Origin: Paratinospora sagittata
Taxonomy: Eukaryota > Streptophyta > Magnoliopsida > Ranunculales > Menispermaceae
Direction of reading: 5' to 3'
DNA: 64,000 bases
NCBI GenBank assembly: GCA_035771175.1
Contig: CM069589.1
Span: 26,802,201-26,866,200, forward strand
A program made the translations under genes and the position numbers. The notes under the pieces were generated by a model, which did no database searches, was not told where the DNA came from, and worked only from the letters and a program-made list of their open reading frames with translations. Shown in pieces: positions 48,901 through 61,164 of this stretch; the stretch's first letter is position 1, and each line of letters begins with the position of its first letter.

Positions 48901-51245
48901 GCATGTTCAATCACTCAAACTGGAGTCAGGAATAAAATGTTATGGCTTCTTGAATATTTTGTCCCGATCAATCAACTTACATATCGACCAAATCGTGAAG
49001 AAATGTTCAAAAAGCCATAACTTTTTATCCCGACTTTGATTTGAAGGGGTGAAAAAGAATTGAAAATGCCTTTTCTTCCCATTTCTAACGCATGTTCAAT
49101 CAGACAAATTGGAGTCAGAATGAAAATGTTATGGTTATTTTAAAGTTTCACACCGATCATTCAATTACTTCTCGTATGAATCGATAAGAAAAATTCAAAT
49201 AGACTTACAGTTTAATCCTGACACTGATATGAGTTAATAAAAAGGCGTTGAAAATATTGTTTCTTCTTCTTTCCAAGGAATGTGCAATCACTCAAATTGG
49301 AGACCGGAAGAAAACGTTATGGCTATTTTAATGTTTGTTACCCATTGACCACAGTACTTGTGAATCTAATCAGCAATCAAAATCAAAAAGCCTTAGCCAT
49401 TTCTTTGGAAGTATGATTTGAGTTCTTCGAATGACGTTTAAAATATCGTTTCTTCCTCTTTTCAAAGCATTTTTAATCACTCAAACTGGAGTCAGGAATA
49501 AAATGTTATGGCTATTTGAATATTTTATCCCGATCAATCAACTTACTAATCGACCAAATCGTGAAGAAATATTCAAAAAGCCATAACTTTTTATCCCGAC
49601 TTCGATTTCAAGGAGTGAGAAAGAATTGAAAATGCCTTTTCTTCCAATTTCTAACGTATGTTCAATCAGACAAATTGGAGTCAGAATGAAAACGTTATGG
49701 TTATTTTAAAGTTTCACACCGATCATTCAATTACTTCTCGTATGAATCGATAAGAAAAATTCAAATAGACATACAGTTTAATCCTGACACTGATATGAGT
49801 TAATAAAAAGGCGTTGAAAATATTGTTTCTTCTTCTTTCCAAGGAATGTGCATTCACTCAAATTGGTGTCCACAAGAAAACGTTATGGCTATTTTAATGT
49901 TTGTTACCCATTGACCACCGTACTTGTGAATCTAATCAGCAATCAAAATCAAAAAGCCTTAGCCATTTCTTTGGAAGTATGATTTGAGTTATTCGAAAGA
50001 CGTTTAAAATATCGTTTCTTCCTCTTTTCAAAGCATTTTTAATCACTCAAACTGGAGTCAGGAATAAAATGTTATGGCTACTTGAATATTTTATCCCGAT
50101 CAATCAACTTACATATCGACCAAATCGTGAAGAAATGTTCAAAAAGCCATAACTTTTTATCCCGACTTTGATTTGAAGGCGTGAAAAAGAATTGAAAATG
50201 CCTTTTCTTCCCATTTCTAACGCATGTTCAATCAGACAAATTGGAGTCAGAATGAAAATGTTATGGTTATTTTAAAGTTTCACACCGATCATTCAATTAC
50301 TTCTCGTATGAATCGATAAGAAAAATTCAAATAGACTTACAATTTAATCCTGACACTGATATGAGTTAATAAAAAGGCGTTGAAAATATTGTTTCTTCTT
50401 CTTTCCAAGGAATGTGCATTCACTCAAATTGGTGTCCACAAGAAAACGTTATGGCTTTTTTAATGTTTGTTACCCATTGACCACCGTACTTGCGAATCTA
50501 ATCAGCAATCAAAATCAAAAAGCCTTAGCCATTTCTTTGGAAGTATGATTTGAGTTATTCGAAAGACGTTTAAAATATCGTTTCTTCCTCTTTTCAAAGC
50601 ATGTTCAATCACTCAAACTGGAGTCAGGAATAAAATGTTATGGCTACTTGAATATTTTGTCCCGATCAATCAACTTACATATCGACCAAATCGTGAAGAA
50701 ATGTTCAAAAAGCCATAACTTTTTATCCCGACTTTGATTTGAAGGGGTGAAAAAGAATTGAAAATGCCTTTTCTTCCCATTTCTAACGCATGTTCAATCA
50801 GACAAATTGGAGTCAGAATGAAAATGTTATGGTTATTTTAAAGTTTCACACCGATCATTCAATTACTTCTCGTATGAATCGATAAGAAAAATTCAAATAG
50901 ACTTACAGTTTAATCCTGACACTGATATGAGTTAATAAAAAGGCGTTGAAAATATTGTTTCTTCTTCTTTCCAAGGAATGTGCAATCACTCAAATTGGAG
51001 ACCGGAAGAAAACGTTATGGCTATTTTAATGTTTGTTACCCATTGACCACAGTACTTGTGAATCTAATCAGCAATCAAAATCAAAAAGCCTTAGCCATTT
51101 CTTTGGAAGTATGATTTGAGTTCTTCGAAAGACGTTTAAAATATCGTTTCTTCCTCTTTTCAAAGCATTTTTAATCACTCAAACTGGAGTCAGGAATAAA
51201 ATGTTATGGCTATTTGAATATTTTATCCCGATCAATCAACTTACT
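45990..51245 (+). repeat. Three tandem copies of a 1,698-bp, 9-monomer unit
   Basis: Three trimers repeat three times. Markers: ACTTACTAATCG at about 46,145, 47,843 and 49,541; ATGGCTTTTTTAATG at about 47,056, 48,754 and 50,452; TACTTGCGAATC at about 47,090, 48,788 and 50,486; AGCATGTTCAATCACTC at about 47,202, 48,900 and 50,598; CCACAGTACTTG at about 47,650, 49,348 and 51,046. The right limit is ACTTATCG at 51,245 in place of ACTAATCG. Differences between copies are few: GGAGTAAGG in the first two against GGAGTCAGG in the third, GGCTTCTTG against GGCTACTTG at about 50,642, CGAATGACG at about 49,428, and GAAGGCGTG at about 50,174. Confidence 0.92.
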
Positions 51246-52901
51246 TATCGACCAAATCGTGAAGAAATGTTCAAAAAGCCATAACTTTTTATCCCGACTT
51301 CGATTTCAAGGAGTGAGAAAGAATTGAAAATGCCTTTTCTTCCAATTTCTAACGCATGTTCAATCAGACAAATTGGTGTCAGAATGAAAACGTTATGGTT
51401 ATTTTAAAGTTTCACACCGATCATTCAATTACTTCTCGTATGAATCGATAAGAAAAATTCAAATAGACTTACAGTTAAATCCTGACACTGATATGAGTTA
51501 ATAAAAAGGCGTTGAAAATATTGTTTCTTCTTCTTTCCAAGGAATGTGCAATCACTCAAATTGGAGTCCGGAAGAAAACGTTATGGCTATTTTAATGTTT
51601 GTTACCCATTGACCACCGTACTTGTGAATCTAATCAGCAATCAAAATCAAAAAGCCTTAGCCATTTCTTTGGAAGTATGATTTGAGTTATTCAGAAGGCT
51701 TTTAAAATATCGTTTCTTCCTCTTTTCGACGCATTTTCAATCACTCAAACTGGAGTCAGGAATAAAATGTTATGGCTATTTGAATATTTTATCCCGATCA
51801 ATCAACTTACATATCGACCAAATCGTGAAGAAATCTTCAAAAAGCCATAACTTTTTATCCCGACTTTGATTTGAAGGAGTGAAAAAGAATTGAAAATGCC
51901 TTTTCTTCCCATTTCTAACGCATGTTCAATCAGACAAATTGGAGTAGGAATGAAAATGTTATGGTTATTTTAAAGTTTCACACCGATCATTCAATTACTT
52001 CTCGTATGAATCGATAAGAAAAATTCAAATAGACTTACAGTTAAATCCTGACACTGATATGAGTTAATAAAAAGGCGTTGAAAATATTGTTTCTTCTTCT
52101 TTCCAAGGAATGTGCAATCACTCAAATTGGAGTCCGGAAGAAAACGTTATGCCTATTTTAATGTTTGTTGCCCATTGACCACCATACTTGTGAATCTAAT
52201 CAGCAATCAAAATCAAAAAGCCTTAGCCATTTCTTTGGAAGTATGATATGAGTTATTCGAAAGACGTTTAAAATATCGTTTCTTCCTCTTTTCAAAGCAT
52301 TTTTAATCACTCAAACTGGAGTCAGGAATAAAATGTTATGGCTACTTGAATATTTTATCCCGATCAATCAACTTACATATCGACCAAATCGTGAAGAAAT
52401 GTTCAAAAAGCCATAACTTTTTATCCCGACTTTGATTTGAAGGGGTGAAAAAGAATTGAAAATGCCTTTTCTTCCCATTTCTAACGCATGTTCAATCAGA
52501 CAAATTGGAGTCAGAATGAAAATGTTATGGTTATTATAAAGTTTCACACCGATCATTCAATTACTTCTCGTATGAATCGATAAGAAAAATTCAAATAGAC
52601 TTACAGTTAAATCCTGACACTGATATGAGTTAATAAAAAGGCGTTGAAAATATTGTTTCTTCTTCTTTCCAAGGAATGTGCAATCACTCAAATTGGAGTC
52701 CGGAAGAAAACGTTATGGCTATTTTAATGTTTGTTACCCATTGACCACAGTACTTGTGAATCTAATCAGCAATCAAAATCAAAAAGCCTTAGCCATTTCT
52801 TTGGAAGTATGATTTGAGTTCTTCGAAAGACGTTTAAAATATCGTTTCTTCTTCTTTTCAAAGCATTTTTAATCACTCAAACTGGAGTCAGGAATAAAAT
52901 G
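51246..52901 (+). repeat. Early copy of segment Q (partner 55.7-56.9 kb, offset 3,962)
   Basis: From about 51,729 the sequence matches 55,691-56,862 at +3,962 (seven trimers): TTTTCGACGC at about 51,723 and 55,685, GGAGTAGGAATG at 51,941 and 55,903, GAAGGGGTG near 52,439 and 56,401, and CCACAGTACTTG near 52,744 and 56,706. ACAGTTAAATCC, the hallmark of the right end of the window, first appears here at about 51,470. A T-to-A change at about 52,535 (TTATTATAAAG) removes the usual reverse-strand stop and opens the 62-codon frame at 52,368-52,556; it is not a gene. Homology ends where ATGTTATGG (52,901) is ATCTTATGG in later copies. Confidence 0.8.
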
Positions 52902-54938
52902 TTATGGCTATTTGAATATTTTACCCCGATCAATCAACTTACTTATCGGCCAAATCGTGAAGAAATGTTCAAAAAGCCATAACTTTTTATCCCGACTTTG
53001 ATTTCATGGAGTGAAAAAGAATTGAAAATGCCTTTTCTTCCAATTTCTAACGCATGTTCAATCAGACAAATTGGTGTCAGAATGAAAACGTTATGGTTAT
53101 TTTAAAGTTTCACACCGATCATTCAATTACTTCTCGTATGAATCGATAAGAAAAATTCAAATAGACTTACAGTTTAATCCTGACACTGATATGAGTTAAT
53201 AAAAAGGCGTTGAAAATATTGTTTCTTCTTCTTTCCAAGGAATGTGCATTCACTCAAATTGGTGTCCAGAAGAAAACGTTATGGCTATTTTAATGTTTGT
53301 TACCCATTGACCACCGTACTTGTGAATCTAATCAGCAATCAAAATCAAAAAGCCTTAGCCATTTCTTTGGAAGTATGATTTGAGTTATTCAGAAGGATTT
53401 TAAAATATCGTTTCTTCCTCTTTTCAACGCATTTTCAATCACTCAAACTGGAGTCAGGAATAAAATGTTATGGCTATTTGAATATTTTATCCCGATCAAT
53501 CAACTTACATATCGACCAAATCGTGAAGAAATCTTCAAAAAGCCATAACTTTTTATCCCGACTTTGATTTGAAGGAGTGAAAAAGAATTGAAAATGCCTT
53601 TTCTTCCCATTTCTAACGCATGTTCAATCAGACAAATTGGAGTCACAATGAAAACGTATGGTTATTTTAAAGTTTCACACAGATCATTCAATTACTTCTC
53701 GTATGAATCGATAAGAAAAATTCAAATAGACTTACAGTTTAATCCTGACACTGATATGAGTTAATAAAAAGGCGTTGAAAATATTGTTTCTTCTTCTTTC
53801 CAAGGAATGTGCAATCACTCAAATTGGAGTCCGGAAGAAAACGTTATGCCTATTTTAATGTTTGTTGCCCATTGACCACCATACTTGTTAATCTAATCAG
53901 CAATCAAAATCAAAAAGCCCTAGCCATTTCTTTGGAAGTATGATATGAGTTATTCGAAAGACGTTTAAAAAATCGTTTCTTCCTCTTTTCAAAGCATTTT
54001 TAATCACTCAAACTGGAGTCAGGAATAAAATGTTATGGCTATTTGAATATTTTATCCCGATCAATCAACTTACTAATCGACCAAATCGTGAAGAAATATT
54101 CAAAAAGCCATAACTTTTTATCCCGACTTCGATTTCAAGGAGTGAGAAAGAATTGAAAATGCCTTTTCTTCCAATTTCTAACGTATGTTCAATCAGACAA
54201 ATTGGAGTCAGAATGAAAACGTTATGGTTATTTTAAAGTTTCACACCGATCATTCAATTACTTCTCGTATGAATCGATAAGAAAAATTCAAATAGACATA
54301 CAGTTTAATCCTGACACTGATATGTGTTAATAAAAAGGCGTTGAAAATATTGTTTCTTCTTCTTTCCAAGGAATGTGCATTCACTCAAATTGGTGTCCAC
54401 AAGAAAACGTTATGGCTATTTTAATGTTTGTTACCCATTGACCACCGTACTTGTGAATCTAATCAGCAATCAAAATCAAAAAGCCTTAGCCATTTCTTTG
54501 GAAGTATGATTTGAGTTATTCGAAAGACGTTTAAAATATCGTTTCTTCCTCTTTTCAAAGCATTTTTAATCACTCAAACTGGAGTCAGGAATAAAATGTT
54601 ATGGCTACTTGAATATTTTATCCCGATCAATCAACTTACATATCGACCAAATCGTGAAGAAATGTTCAAAAAGCCATAACTTTTTATCCCGACTTTGATT
54701 TGAAGGAGTGAAAAAGAATTGAAAATGACTTTTCTTCCCATTTCTAACGCATGTTCAATCAGACAAATTGGAGTCAGAATGAAAACGTTATGGTTATTTT
54801 AAAGTTTCACACCGATCATTCAATTACTTCTCGTATGAATCGATACGAAAAATTCAAATAGACTTACAGTTTAATCCTGACACTGATATGAGTTAATAAA
54901 AAGGCGTTGAAAATATTGTTTCTTCTTCTTTCCAAGGA
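52902..54938 (+). repeat. Segment P, first copy (repeated at +5,660)
   Basis: About 3.6 trimers with the markers TCGGCCAAATCG at about 52,946, GTCACAATGAAAACGTATGG at about 53,641, TCACACAGATC at 53,676, ATACTTGTTAATC at 53,881, TTTAAAAAATCG at about 53,965, ACTAATCG at about 54,070 and GATATGTGTTAAT at about 54,320. All recur at +5,660 (ten trimers). Private changes in this copy are GCCCTAGCC at about 53,918, AAAATGACTTTTC at about 54,722 and TCGATACG at about 54,840. The right limit is the change to CCAAGGAGTGTGC at 54,939. Confidence 0.87.
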
Positions 54939-57605
54939 GTGTGCATTCACTCAAATTGGTGTCCGGAAGAAAACGTTATGGCTATTTTAATGTTTGTTAC
55001 CCATTGACCACTGTACTTGTGAATCTAATCCGCAATCAAAATCAAAAAGCCTTAGCCATTTCTTTGGAAGTATGATTTGAGTTATTCAGAAGGCTTTTAA
55101 AATATCGTTTCTTCCTCTTTTCAACGCATTTTCAAATCACTCAAGCTGGAGTCAGGAATAAAATGTTATGGCTATTTGAATATTTTATCCCAATCAATCA
55201 ACTTACATATCGACCAAATCGTGAGGAAATCTTCAGAAAGCCATAACTTTTTATCCCGACTTTGATTTGAAGGATTGAAAAAGAATTGAAAATGCCTTTT
55301 CTTCCCATTTCTAACGCATGTTCAATCAGACAAATTGGAGTCAGAATGAAAACGTTATGGTTATTTTAAAGTTTCACACCGATCATTCAATTACTTCTCG
55401 TATGAATCGATAAGAAAAATTCAAATAGACTTACAGTTTAATCCTGACACTGATATGAGTTAATAAAAAGGCGTTGAAAATATTGTTTCTTCTTCTTTCC
55501 AAGGAATGTGCATTCACTCAAATTGGTGTCCAGAAGAAAACGTTATGGCTATTTTAATGTTTGTTACACATTGACCACCGTACTTGTGAATCTAATCAGC
55601 AATCAAAATCAAAAAGCCTTAGCCATTTCTTTGGAAGTATGATTTGAGTTATTCAGAAGGCTTTTAAAATATCGTTTCTTCCTCTTTTCGACGCATTTTC
55701 AATCACTCAAACTGGAGTCAGGAATAAAATGTTATGGCTATTTGAATATTTTATCCCGATCAATCAACTTACATATCGACCAAATCGTGAAGAAATCTTC
55801 AAAAAGCCATAACTTTTTATCCCGACTTTGATTTGAAGGAGTGAAAAAGAATTGAAAATGCCTTTTCTTCCCATTTCTAACGCATGTTCAATCAGACAAA
55901 TTGGAGTAGGAATGAAAATGTTATGGTTATTTTAAAGTTTCACACCGATCATTCAATTACTTCTCGTATGAATCGATAAGAAAAATTCAAATAGACTTAC
56001 AGTTAAATCCTGACACTGATATGAGTTAATAAAAAGGCGTTGAAAATAGTGTTTCTTCTTCTTTCCAAGGAATGTGCATTTACTCAAATTGGTGTCCACA
56101 AGAAAACGTTATGGCTATTTTAATGTTTGTTACCCATTGACCACCGTACTTGTGAATCTAATCAGCAATCAAAATCAAAAAGCCTTAGCCATTTCTTTGG
56201 AAGTATGATATGAGTTATTCGAAAGACGTTTAAAATATCGTTTCTTCCTCTTTTCAAAGCATTTTTAATCACTCAAACTGGAGTCAGGAATAAAATGTTA
56301 TGGCTACTTGAATATTTTATCCCGATCAATCAACTTACATATCGACCAAATCGTGAAGAAATGTTCAAAAAGCCATAACTTTTTATCCCGACTTTGATTT
56401 GAAGGGGTGAAAAAGAATTGAAAATGCCTTTTCTTCCCATTTCTAACGCATGTTCAATCAGACAAATTGGAGTCAGAATGAAAATGTTATGGTTATTTTA
56501 AAGTTTCACACCGATCATTCAATTACTTCTCGTATGAATCGATAAGAAAAATTCAAATAGACTTACAGTTAAATCCTGACACTGATATGAGTTAATAAAA
56601 AGGCGTTGAAAATATTGTTTCTTCTTCTTTCCAAGGAATGTGCAATCACTCAAATTGGAGTCCGGAAGAAAACGTTATGGCTATTTTAATGTTTGTTACC
56701 CATTGACCACAGTACTTGTGAATCTAATCAGCAATCAAAATCAAAAAGCCTTAGCCATTTCTTTGGAAGTATGATTTGAGTTCTTCGAAAGACGTTTAAA
56801 ATATCGTTTCTTCCTCTTTTCAAAGCATTTTTAATCACTCAAACTGGAGTCAGGAATAAAATCTTATGGCTATTTGAATATTTTACCCCGATCAATCAAC
56901 TTACTTATCGGCCAAATCGTGAAGAAATGTTCAAAAAGCCATAACTTTTTATCCCGACTTTGATTTCATGGAGTGAAAAAGAATTGAAAATGCCTTTTCT
57001 TCCAATTTCTAACGCATGTTCAATCAGACAAATTGGTGTCAGAATGAAAACGTTATGGTTATTTTAAAGTTTCACACCGATCATTCAATTACTTCTCGTA
57101 TGAATCGATAAGAAAAATTCAAATAGACTTACAGTTTAATCCTGACACTGATATGAGTTAATAAAAAGGCGTTGAAAATATTGTTTCTTCTTCTTTCCAA
57201 GGAATGTGCATTCACTCAAATTGGTGTCCAGAAGAAAACGTTATGGCTATTTTAATGTTTGTTACCCATTGACCACCGTACTTGTGAATCTAATCAGCAA
57301 TCAAAATCAAAAAGCCTTAGCCATTTCTTTGGAAGTATGATTTGAGTTATTCAGAAGGCTTTTAAAATATCGTTTCTTCCTCTTTTCAACGCATTTTCAA
57401 TCACTCAAACTGGAGTCAGGAATAAAATGTTATGGCTATTTGAATATTTTATCCCGATCAATCAACTTACATATCGACCAAATCGTGAAGAAATCTTCAA
57501 AAAGCCATAACTTTTTATCCCGACTTTGATTTGAAGGAGTGAAAAAGAATTGAAAATGCCTTTTCTTCCCATTTCTAACGCATGTTCAATCAGACAAATT
57601 GGAGT
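54939..57605 (+). repeat. Segment Q (repeated at +6,226)
   Basis: The markers CCAAGGAGTGTGC at about 54,933, ACCACTGTAC at about 55,007, CAAATCACTCAAGCTGG at about 55,133 (one extra base), CTTCAGAAAGCC at about 55,232, TTACACATTG at about 55,564, TTTTCGACGC at 55,685, GGAGTAGGAATG at 55,903 and AAATCTTATGG at about 56,860 all recur at +6,226 (11 trimers). Apart from the tract 56,049-56,146, the two copies appear nearly identical. P and Q together hold about eight trimers and are arranged P-Q-Q(part)-P-Q-P(part) to the end of the window. Confidence 0.87.
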
Positions 57606-59303
57606 AGGAATGAAAATGTTATGGTTATTTTAAAGTTTCACACCGATCATTCAATTACTTCTCGTATGAATCGATAAGAAAAATTCAAATAGACTTACAG
57701 TTAAATCCTGACACTGATATGAGTTAATAAAAAGGCGTTGAAAATATTGTTTCTTCTTCTTTCCAAGGAATGTGCAATCACTCAAATTGGAGTCCGGAAG
57801 AAAACGTTATGCCTATTTTAATGTTTGTTGCCCATTGACCACCATACTTGTGAATCTAATCAGCAATCAAAATCAAAAAGCCTTAGCCATTTCTTTGGAA
57901 GTATGATATGAGTTATTCGAAAGACGTTTAAAATATCGTTTCTTCCTCTTTTCAAAGCATTTTTAATCACTCAAACTGGAGTCAGGAATAAAATGTTATG
58001 GCTACTTGAATATTTTATCCCGATCAATCAACTTACATATCGACCAAATCGTGAAGAAATGTTCAAAAAGCCATAACTTTTTATCCCGACTTTGATTTGA
58101 AGGGGTGAAAAAGAATTGAAAATGCCTTTTCTTCCCATTTCTAACGCATGTTCAATCAGACAAATTGGAGTCAGAATGAAAATGTTATGGTTATTTTAAA
58201 GTTTCACACCGATCATTCAATTACTTCTCGTATGAATCGATAAGAAAAATTCAAATAGACTTACAGTTAAATCCTGACACTGATATGAGTTAATAAAAAG
58301 GCGTTGAAAATATTGTTTCTTCTTCTTTCCAAGGAATGTGCAATCACTCAAATTGGAGTCCGGAAGAAAACGTTATGGCTATTTTAATGTTTGTTACCCA
58401 TTGACCACAGTACTTGTGAATCTAATCAGCAATCAAAATCAAAAAGCCTTAGCCATTTCTTTGGAAGTATGATTTGAGTTCTTCGAAAGACGTTTAAAAT
58501 ATCGTTTCTTCCTCTTTTCAAAGCATTTTTAATCACTCAAACTGGAGTCAGGAATAAAATCTTATGGCTATTTGAATATTTTACCCCGATCAATCAACTT
58601 ACTTATCGGCCAAATCGTGAAGAAATGTTCAAAAAGCCATAACTTTTTATCCCGACTTTGATTTCATGGAGTGAAAAAGAATTGAAAATGCCTTTTCTTC
58701 CAATTTCTAACGCATGTTCAATCAGACAAATTGGTGTCAGAATGAAAACGTTATGGTTATTTTAAAGTTTCACACCGATCATTCAATTACTTCTCGTATG
58801 AATCGATAAGAAAAATTCAAATAGACTTACAGTTTAATCCTGACACTGATATGAGTTAATAAAAAGGCGTTGAAAATATTGTTTCTTCTTCTTTCCAAGG
58901 AATGTGCATTCACTCAAATTGGTGTCCAGAAGAAAACGTTATGGCTATTTTAATGTTTGTTACCCATTGACCACCGTACTTGTGAATCTAATCAGCAATC
59001 AAAATCAAAAAGCCTTAGCCATTTCTTTGGAAGTATGATTTGAGTTATTCAGAAGGCTTTTAAAATATCGTTTCTTCCTCTTTTCAACGCATTTTCAATC
59101 ACTCAAACTGGAGTCAGGAATAAAATGTTATGGCTATTTGAATATTTTATCCCGATCAATCAACTTACATATCGACCAAATCGTGAAGAAATCTTCAAAA
59201 AGCCATAACTTTTTATCCCGACTTTGATTTGAAGGAGTGAAAAAGAATTGAAAATGCCTTTTCTTCCCATTTCTAACGCATGTTCAATCAGACAAATTGG
59301 AGT
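55691..59303 (+). repeat. 1,698-bp tandem duplication within segment Q (about 2.1 copies)
   Basis: Three trimers are duplicated head to tail. GGAGTAGGAATG lies at 55,903 and 57,601, GAAGGGGTG near 56,401 and 58,099, CCACAGTACTTG near 56,706 and 58,404, AAATCTTATGG at about 56,860 and 58,558, and TCGGCCAAATCG at about 56,908 and 58,606. The left limit is the TTTTCGACGC / TTTTCAACGC difference (55,690 and 57,388). The right limit is GGAGTAGG against GGAGTCACAATG (59,304). The length equals that of the 46-51 kb unit, but the trimers are different, so this is an independent amplification of the same size. Confidence 0.87.
56049..56146 (+). repeat. Conversion-like patch in an A monomer
   Basis: Within this A monomer about ten diagnostic positions (AATAGTG, CATTTACTC, GGTGTCC, CCACAAG, ATGGCT, GTTACCC, CCACCGTAC) match the A2 monomer of the 2,828-bp unit at 37.4, 40.2 and 43.0 kb. 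The three equivalent monomers in this block (about 52,087, 57,747 and 62,275) all carry the other set (AATATTG, CAATCACTC, GGAGTCCGG, ATGCCT, GTTGCCC, CCACCATAC). Flanks on both sides (TTAAATCC at about 56,001 and TATGATATGAG at about 56,204) stay of the local type, so the replaced stretch is at least 98 bp and at most about 205 bp. Confidence 0.82.
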
Positions 59304-60598
59304 CACAATGAAAACGTATGGTTATTTTAAAGTTTCACACAGATCATTCAATTACTTCTCGTATGAATCGATAAGAAAAATTCAAATAGACTTACAGTTT
59401 AATCCTGACACTGATATGAGTTAATAAAAAGGCGTTGAAAATATTGTTTCTTCTTTTTTCCAAGGAATGTGCAATCACTCAAATTGGAGTCCGGAAGAAA
59501 ACGTTATGCCTATTTTAATGTTTGTTGCCCATTGACCACGATACTTGTTAATCTAATCAGCAATCAAAATCAAAAAGCCTTAGCCATTTCTTTGGAAGTA
59601 TGATATGAGTTATTCGAAAGACGTTTAAAAAATCGTTTCTTCCTCTTTTCAAAGCATTTTTAATCACTCAAACTGGAGTCAGGAATAAAATGTTATGGCT
59701 ATTTGAATATTTTATCCCGATCAATCAACTTACTAATCGACCAAATCGTGAAGAAATATTCAAAAAGCCATAACTTTTTATCCCGACTTCGATTTCAAGG
59801 AGTGAGAAAGAATTGAAAATGCCTTTTCTTCCAATTTCTAACGTATGTTCAATCAGACAAATTGGAGTCAGAATGAAAACGTTATGGTTATTTTAAAGTT
59901 TCACACCGATCATTCAATTACTTCTCGTATGAATCGATAAGAAAAATTCAAATAGACATACAGTTTAATCCTGACACTGATATGTGTTAATAAAAATGCG
60001 TTGAAAATATTGTTTCTTCTTCTTTCCAAGGAATGTGCATTCACTCAAATTGGTGTCCACAAGAAAACGTTATGGCCATTTTAATGTTTGTTACCCATTG
60101 ACCACCGTACTTGTGAATCTAATCAGCAATCAAAATCAAAAAGCCTTAGCCATTTCTTTGGAAGTATGATTTGAGTTATTCGAAAGACGTTTAAAATATC
60201 GTTTCTTCCTCTTTTCAAAGCATTTTTAATCACTCAAACTGGAGTCAGGAATAAAATGTTATGGCTACTTGAATATTTTATCCCGATCAATCAACTTACA
60301 TATCGACCAAATCGTGAAGAAATGTTCAAAAAGCCATAACTTTTTATCCCGACTTTGATTTGAAGGAGTGAAAAAGAATTGAAAATGCCTTTTCTTCCCA
60401 TTTCTAACGCATGTTCAATCAGACAAATTGGAGTCAGAATGAAAACGTTATGGTTATTTTAAAGTTTCACACCGATCATTCAATTACTTCTCGTATGAAT
60501 CGATAAGAAAAATTCAAATAGACTTACAGTTTAATCCTGACACTGATATGAGTTAATAAAAAGGCGTTGAAAATATTGTTTCTTCTTCTTTCCAAGGA
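58562..60598 (+). repeat. Segment P, second copy
   Basis: Repeats the P markers at +5,660: TCGGCCAAATCG near 58,606, TCACACAGATC at about 59,336, ATACTTGTTAATC at 59,541, TTTAAAAAATCG at about 59,625 and GATATGTGTTAAT at about 59,980. Private changes are CCACGATAC at about 59,536, TTCTTTTTTCC at about 59,451 (shared with the third copy at 63,979), AAAAATGCGTTG at about 59,992 and ATGGCCATTTT at about 60,071. The TTCTTTTTTCC variant groups this copy with the one at the window's right edge rather than with 52.9-54.9 kb. Confidence 0.86.
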
Positions 60599-61164
60599 AT
60601 GTGCATTCACTCAAATTGGTGTCCACAAGAAAACGTTATGGCTATTTTAATGTTTGTTACCCATTGACCACCGTACTTGTGAATCTAATCAGCATTCAAA
60701 ATCAAAAAGCCTTAGCCATTTCTTTGGAAGTATGATTCGAGTTATTCGAAAGACGTTTAAAATATCGTTTCTTCCTCTTTTCAAACCATTTTTAATCACT
60801 CAAACTGGAGTCAGGAATAAAATGTTATGGCTATTTGAATATTTTATCCCGATCAATCAACTTACATATCGACCAAATCGTGAAGAAATGTTCAAAAAGC
60901 CATAACTTTTTATCCCGACTTCGATTTCAAGGAGTGAAAAAGAATTGAAAATGCCTTTTCTTCCAATTTCTAACGCATGTTCAATCAAACAAATTGGAGT
61001 CAGAATGAAAACGTTATGGTTATTTTAAAGTTTCACATCGATCATTCAATTACTTCTCGTATGAATCGATAAGAAAAATTCAAATAGACTTACAGTTTAA
61101 TCCTGACACTGATATGAGTTAATAAAAAGGCGTTGAAAATATTGTTTCTTCTTCTTTCCAAGGA
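60599..61164 (+). repeat. Singleton trimer with several private substitutions
   Basis: This one trimer sits between P and Q copies and has no equal elsewhere in the window. Private changes are AGCATTCAAAATC at about 60,691, TATGATTCGAG at about 60,731, TTTCAAACCATTTTT at about 60,780, CAATCAAACAAATTGG at about 60,983 and TTCACATCGATC at about 61,033. That is five in under 400 bp, whereas neighbours show about one or none per kilobase. The TGA-to-CGA change in TATGATTCGAG opens the longest frame of the window (60,654-60,905, 83 codons). Its predicted product is only a read-through of A and B satellite sequence, so I do not call a gene. Confidence 0.8.

Noticed and set aside
35633..51245. Assembly artefact as the explanation for near-identical tandem copies
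   Set aside because: Each array has private single-base differences between copies and the arrays differ in unit length, which argues against simple collapse or duplication errors. Without reads it cannot be excluded.
52368..52556. Reverse 62-codon open frame
   Set aside because: Opened by a T-to-A change at about 52,535 that removes the usual stop; the paralogous trimers at 56.3, 58.0 and 62.5 kb do not keep it.
60654..60905. Forward 83-codon open frame, the longest in the window
   Set aside because: It is translated A/B satellite opened by a single TGA-to-CGA change in a singleton trimer. Its composition is that of the repeat and it has no known domain.
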